Shown here: positions 21,155-24,015 of the stretch, piece by piece
Layout of the letters: each line of letters opens with the position of its first letter
Numbering within the stretch: position 1 is the first letter of the stretch
DNA from: Chloroflexota bacterium
GTDB lineage: Bacteria; Chloroflexota; Anaerolineae; UBA4142
DNA: 24,015 bases
NCBI GenBank assembly: GCA_016199405.1
Contig: JACQGS010000093.1
Coordinates: 1-24,015 of the forward strand
Direction of reading: 5' to 3'
Made by a program: the position numbers and the translations under genes
The notes under the pieces: generated by a model
Told to the model about the DNA's origin: nothing
Seen by the model: only the letters and a program-made list of their open reading frames with translations
Databases searched by the model: none

Positions 21155-22519
21155 TTATTTTTCGCGCTCCAAGATAGTCGCGGTGACGTACGTGCCGGTG
21201 CCGGCGTGGCTGTGAATCGCGCCGCGCTTGGCGTTTTTGATTTGCAGCACCGGGCTTTTGAAATGCTTTGCAATCGTTCCTTGCAATTGCCAAATTGCAA
21301 AGACGGCTTGCATCAACCCAGTCGCGCCGACCGGATGCCCGCACGCGATCAGTCCACCGGACGGATTCACCGGGCAAACCGGTTTTTCTTTTAGTTTCAA
21401 GCCGTACTCCACGCCCGGCACAAATGCTTTGCCCGATTCCGCGAACGCGCCGCCTTCGCCGTAGCGGCACAAGCCCATATCCTCGTACGTTTGAACTTCC
21501 GACGACGTGTACGCGTCGTGCAATTCGATAAAGTCCATTTCGTGGAGCGGGTCGTTGATCTTTGCCATCTTGTACGCTTGCTTGCCCGCCATTCGCCCGG
21601 CGCGGAACGAGTGCACGCCCGGATAGCGAAAGCCCTTGTCCCACAATTTTTTGTAATACGATTGCGTTTCCGCGTTCGCCGTTTCGTGCGGCAGCGCATA
21701 AGCGCGCATGAATTTGTCGTAATCATCGTGCGGGCGATCCGCCATGCGCATCGCGTCGGTGCCTCTGCCGATGCCGGTAATTTTGACGAGCGGCTTGGCG
21801 ATTTTTGCGCCGGCTTTTTCTAATCTCGCCAGCCCCTCTTCACTGCATAGAATCGTCGCCGCCGCGCCGTCGCTCATCACGCAAATGTCGAGGCGCGTCA
21901 GGGGCCACGCGACCATCGGCGAATGGCGCACATCTTGGATCGTCAAGCGCTGATGTTTTTGCGCGTACGGGTTGTAAAACGCGTTCATATAATTCTTGAC
22001 CGAGACATGCGCCATCTGCTCGACCGTCGTGCCGAATTCTTTCATATGCCGCGTGACCATCATCGCATAATAGCCGGAATAAAATCCGCCGACCGGATAA
22101 TCGAAACTGACGTCGCTCGCGAGCGCGATAAATTCATTGCCCTTCCACGTCTCGACGTGCGACATCGTTTCAAACCCGTACGCGACGCAAACATCCATCG
22201 AGCCGGACGCGACCGACTTCCACGCTTCCTGAAAACACAAGCCGCCGGTCGCGCCGCCGCCTTCCACGCGATGGCTCGGCTTGGGGCACAACCCCAAATA
22301 ATCTTGCGCCATAATGCCGGACATGAGTTGGCGCTGAAAGTGATCGGAAAAGTACGACGCGACCGAGCCATCCACAATCTCGGTGAACTGCGGGAAACTC
22401 AAGCCGATGTCGTCGATCGCATAATCGTACGCTTCTTTTACCACCGCCTGAAAAGTTTTGTCTGGGCGCGCCTTCGCAAATTTCGAAACGCCGCCGGACA
22501 CTGCATACACTGGTCGCAT
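21155..22519 (-). CDS. Thiolase-like (SCP2-type) acyl-CoA acyltransferase, 454 aa
   Basis: Thiolase-fold protein of the lipid-transfer/SCP-x type, expected to make or cleave beta-ketoacyl-CoA. The N-terminal domain has VVKEAYDYAIDDIGLSFPQ and SYFSDHFQRQLMSGIMAQD. At the nucleophile loop it reads HRVEGGGATGG, so Gly89 stands where the catalytic Cys of VEAACASG-type enzymes would be. Central DICVMSDGAAATILCSEEG is typical. C-terminal MDFIELHDAYTSSEV and NPSGGLIACGHPVGATG keep both active-site histidines. Length is normal. Start ATG 22519 with a promoter at 22576-22603. It is followed by the DUF35 gene, the usual partnership. Whether it is catalytic is open. Confidence 0.88.
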   Translation of the reverse strand: MRPVYAVSGGVSKFAKARPDKTFQAVVKEAYDYAIDDIGLSFPQFTEIVDGSVASYFSDHFQRQLMSGIMAQDYLGLCPKPSHRVEGGGATGGLCFQEAWKSVASGSMDVCVAYGFETMSHVETWKGNEFIALASDVSFDYPVGGFYSGYYAMMVTRHMKEFGTTVEQMAHVSVKNYMNAFYNPYAQKHQRLTIQDVRHSPMVAWPLTRLDICVMSDGAAATILCSEEGLARLEKAGAKIAKPLVKITGIGRGTDAMRMADRPHDDYDKFMRAYALPHETANAETQSYYKKLWDKGFRYPGVHSFRAGRMAGKQAYKMAKINDPLHEMDFIELHDAYTSSEVQTYEDMGLCRYGEGGAFAESGKAFVPGVEYGLKLKEKPVCPVNPSGGLIACGHPVGATGLMQAVFAIWQLQGTIAKHFKSPVLQIKNAKRGAIHSHAGTGTYVTATILEREK

Positions 22520-22575
22520 TCAGCCTCCCTGCTATGGAAATTCTGGAGAATTTATTTCGTACAAGTGTCATGCCG

Positions 22576-22603
22576 AGTATAAAGCCAGTCCAATGTTAGT
22601 CAA
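22576..22603 (-). promoter_or_regulatory. Promoter of the thiolase-DUF35 operon
   Basis: Minus strand: TTGACT (22603-22598), 16-base spacer, TATACT (22581-22576). The leader to the ATG at 22519 is about 50 bases. Confidence 0.6.
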
Positions 22604-22619
22604 ATTCACACTCGAAACC

Positions 22620-22650
22620 AGAACCCCGTTCTCAGAGAAAACGGGGTTCT
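22620..22650. repeat. Diverged palindrome, copy A3
   Basis: AGAACCCCGTTCTC (22620-22633) and GAAAACGGGGTTCT (22637-22650) pair with one mismatch. It is related to the palindromes at 3471-3503 and 7223-7285. Confidence 0.65.
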
Positions 22651-22654
22651 TTGT

Positions 22655-22819
22655 TTATGCAATCCTATCCGGAATCTTGGGCTGGCTTGCTTCGAAATGC
22701 TTGTCGCAGAGCCAGAGAAAATCTCCCGTGTAGGTGGGGACGCGATGCAAGCCGAGTTTTTCGTGATGCGGATCAAGTTCGCGCAGGAGCGCGTGGAGCA
22801 CGATTGTCAGACGTGGCAA
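22655..22819 (-). pseudogene. Gene fragment at the island junction, 54 codons
   Basis: From TTG 22819 to TAA 22655 the minus strand encodes a convincing protein segment: VLHALLRELDPHHEKLG, then LHRVPTYTGDFLWLCDKHF, ending SQPKIPDRIA. Its base composition is host-like. An in-frame TAG (22822-22820) lies directly upstream, and two bases further on the stop of the AT-rich HEPN gene. It is probably the 3' end of a host gene cut off by the incoming DNA; a short independent gene with a TTG start is possible. Family not recognised. Confidence 0.4.
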
Positions 22820-22823
22820 CTAT

Positions 22824-23968
22824 TCAGACAGCGCCTCCATTGGCCTTGTCTTTCTGCACGCGCTCCAATTGATAATAATACTCGAAAGTGTAGTGCCACA
22901 CGCTGTCTATAAGTGACGCCACGATAGAGTGTATATTGGCAGGTGAAGGTGGTGGGACGCTACTCCCTGCGTTAATGCTGTTTTGGAGTTCTTTAAGAAG
23001 CGCCAGTATTTTGTAATGTTCTCTTGAGTCTAACTCGACGAATTCTTGCATCCGCTTAATCAAATCAGGTGCCTCACTAGGAGCAGAATCAAGATACTGC
23101 TGGATCATCAGTTTGGAAGCACCTATCAACTGTTCGATCTTTAAACCTTTTTCCGCAACAAATCGATATGTATCAATATCTTGAACATCTTCACTAGTTT
23201 CCCGTATCCGCTCAACAGATGTTCCCTCGCGTTTGCTGAGTGCCTGGCATATCCTCTCCAACCTCTGTTGGTTCGTTACAAGTAATGAAGCAAGTCTCAG
23301 TTGATCCGCTATGCTCGCCCCAGTCAATATAGTAGCGACACAGACCTGGAATACTTGACGTCCGTACGAGACTAATGAGCGATACTCCAACCCAGAAGTT
23401 TCGGAGCGCTTCTTGGGGTCGTCAGTTGCTATAAACATCAGATTTCTGGATTGTCCTTCGTGAACAATCTGGGAATGTAGAACTGCGTTAGCCAACTGCC
23501 GAGACGAGGAATTCCTCCGACGAGGAGGACCACTGCTTCTGTGAACCGTTTGGTAATGTTCTCTCCCGGTTCAAGACCAAGCAAGCTTTCGAAAGCGATC
23601 GCAAGGTTGACCAAAGCCACGTCTTCATCGGCATCAATTGTGATGCTTCTGTTGTACCAAGTAATTGCTGTGAGTAGTCGATCAGCCAAGCCGTTGTCCT
23701 GTTCTCTTGCTGCGAAGTATTTTAGTACTGGTTTATACAACTGAGATTTGCCTACCCTGTGGTTGAGGTCAATGTGCAAGTCTTGTGAGATATTGAGCCA
23801 TAGATGTGCCGCAGGTGGGAAGATTCGGCTGCCTGTTGTCACATAAAAAGATGTTCTGTTGTTGAGACTTCCTTCATAGCCCTCGATTTCCGAGTATATC
23901 CCACTTGGCGTGAAATCACGTGGCAGCAGGGCGCAGATACCGTCGCCACACGAGCAGCTTGAGGTGAT
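22824..23968 (-). pseudogene. ApeA-like HEPN-domain gene, frameshifted
   Basis: Two overlapping frames form one protein. Upstream frame (open from 23968; first usual start GTG 23842; stop 23438) encodes ALVNLAIAFESLLGLEPGE, then NITKRFTEAVVLLVGG and LGSWLTQFY. The downstream frame (stop 22824) continues SQIVHEGQSRNLMF and SLVSYGRQVFQVC. Together these give the order seen in ApeA-like HEPN domains, where FY..RS.IVHEG carries the R-x4-H RNase motif. The break falls near 23476, a minus-one shift, and the Arg is missing. Residues after the HEPN core are helical (about 100 aa, coiled). N-terminal sequence is incomplete. AT-rich, unlike the thiolase operon next to it. A sequencing error is the main alternative. 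Confidence 0.55.
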
Positions 23969-24015
23969 TCACGCGCCCATGTGGGGTCTTGAAGCCTTGC
24001 CGCACTTTCTCAATA
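23916..24015 (-). CDS. C-terminal end of an unknown gene, or an earlier segment of the broken HEPN gene
   Basis: From the right edge the minus strand is open for 32 codons (IEKVRQGFKTPHGRVN, then HLKLLVWRRYLRPAAT) to TGA 23918-23916. It is very basic. It overlaps the open frame of the HEPN gene by about 50 bases. It may belong to a separate upstream gene or reflect a second frameshift in the HEPN gene. Confidence 0.35.
   Translation of the reverse strand, partial: IEKVRQGFKTPHGRVNHLKLLVWRRYLRPAAT

Noticed and set aside
23438..23495. Programmed frameshift joining the two HEPN frames
   Set aside because: There is no slippery heptamer at the break, and the downstream frame lacks the expected Arg, which fits a deletion better.
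1..24015. tRNA, rRNA or CRISPR arrays
   Set aside because: No TTCGAAT-type T-loop in a cloverleaf context, no rRNA-like sequence and no regularly spaced direct repeats with unique spacers were seen.

Overview
The window looks like a chromosomal segment of a GC-rich bacterium, most probably a member of the Chloroflexota (Anaerolineae-like). This rests on gene content (a BTAD/SARP-type regulator, an R3H-domain SpoIIIAA-like ATPase, a KimA-type permease, an aldehyde ferredoxin oxidoreductase, a thiolase/DUF35 pair, DUF2442 and DUF5647-like small proteins) and on many short palindromic repeats between genes. The assignment is inference. Most of the window is GC-rich (38 of 60 bases are G or C at 15301-15360). 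Two stretches are clearly AT-richer: about 10.8-14.6 kb (25/60 at 11281-11340) and about 22.82-24.0 kb (24/60 at 23101-23160).

Layout. 1-472 (-): start of a BTAD/SARP transcriptional activator cut by the window edge, with a good promoter. 734-940 (+): small conserved-looking protein. 1039-1827 (+): secreted proline-rich protein with a terminator. 2117-3268 (-): acyl-CoA dehydrogenase. 3748-4131 (+): FmdB-type zinc ribbon. 7189-4222 (-): a compact operon of R3H ATPase, 96-aa protein, possible 33-aa ORF, thymidylate kinase and a DarA/PstA-like cyclic-di-AMP receptor. 7654-9738 (+): KimA-like APC permease. 9860-10626 (+): DUF4160 fragment, DUF2442 and DUF5647-like small genes. 10900-14525 (+): a catalytically dead long prokaryotic Argonaute (long-B-like), overlapped by a PD-(D/E)XK nuclease gene. 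14842-20417 (+): AOR, a hypothetical protein and a SEC-C/TPR protein. 22519-20455 (-): thiolase and DUF35 pair. 22655-24015 (-): a host gene fragment next to an AT-rich, frameshifted ApeA-like HEPN gene.

The most notable system is the pAgo plus PD-(D/E)XK nuclease pair. Its composition differs from the flanks, its genes overlap by 13 bp, it ends in a terminator, and it sits among small accessory genes. By analogy with known long-B pAgo operons, it is probably a guide-directed sensor coupled to a separate nuclease effector (abortive-infection-type immunity). The second AT-rich patch, a broken HEPN gene, looks like another, decayed defence acquisition.

The intergenic DNA is rich in structured repeats. 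One three-stem element occurs twice with compensatory base changes. One 12-bp-arm palindrome occurs twice with identical arms and different loops. A 15-bp-arm palindrome occurs three times, once with an insertion in its loop. Several near-consensus sigma70-type promoters are visible, including two overlapping, opposed promoters at 3693-3728.
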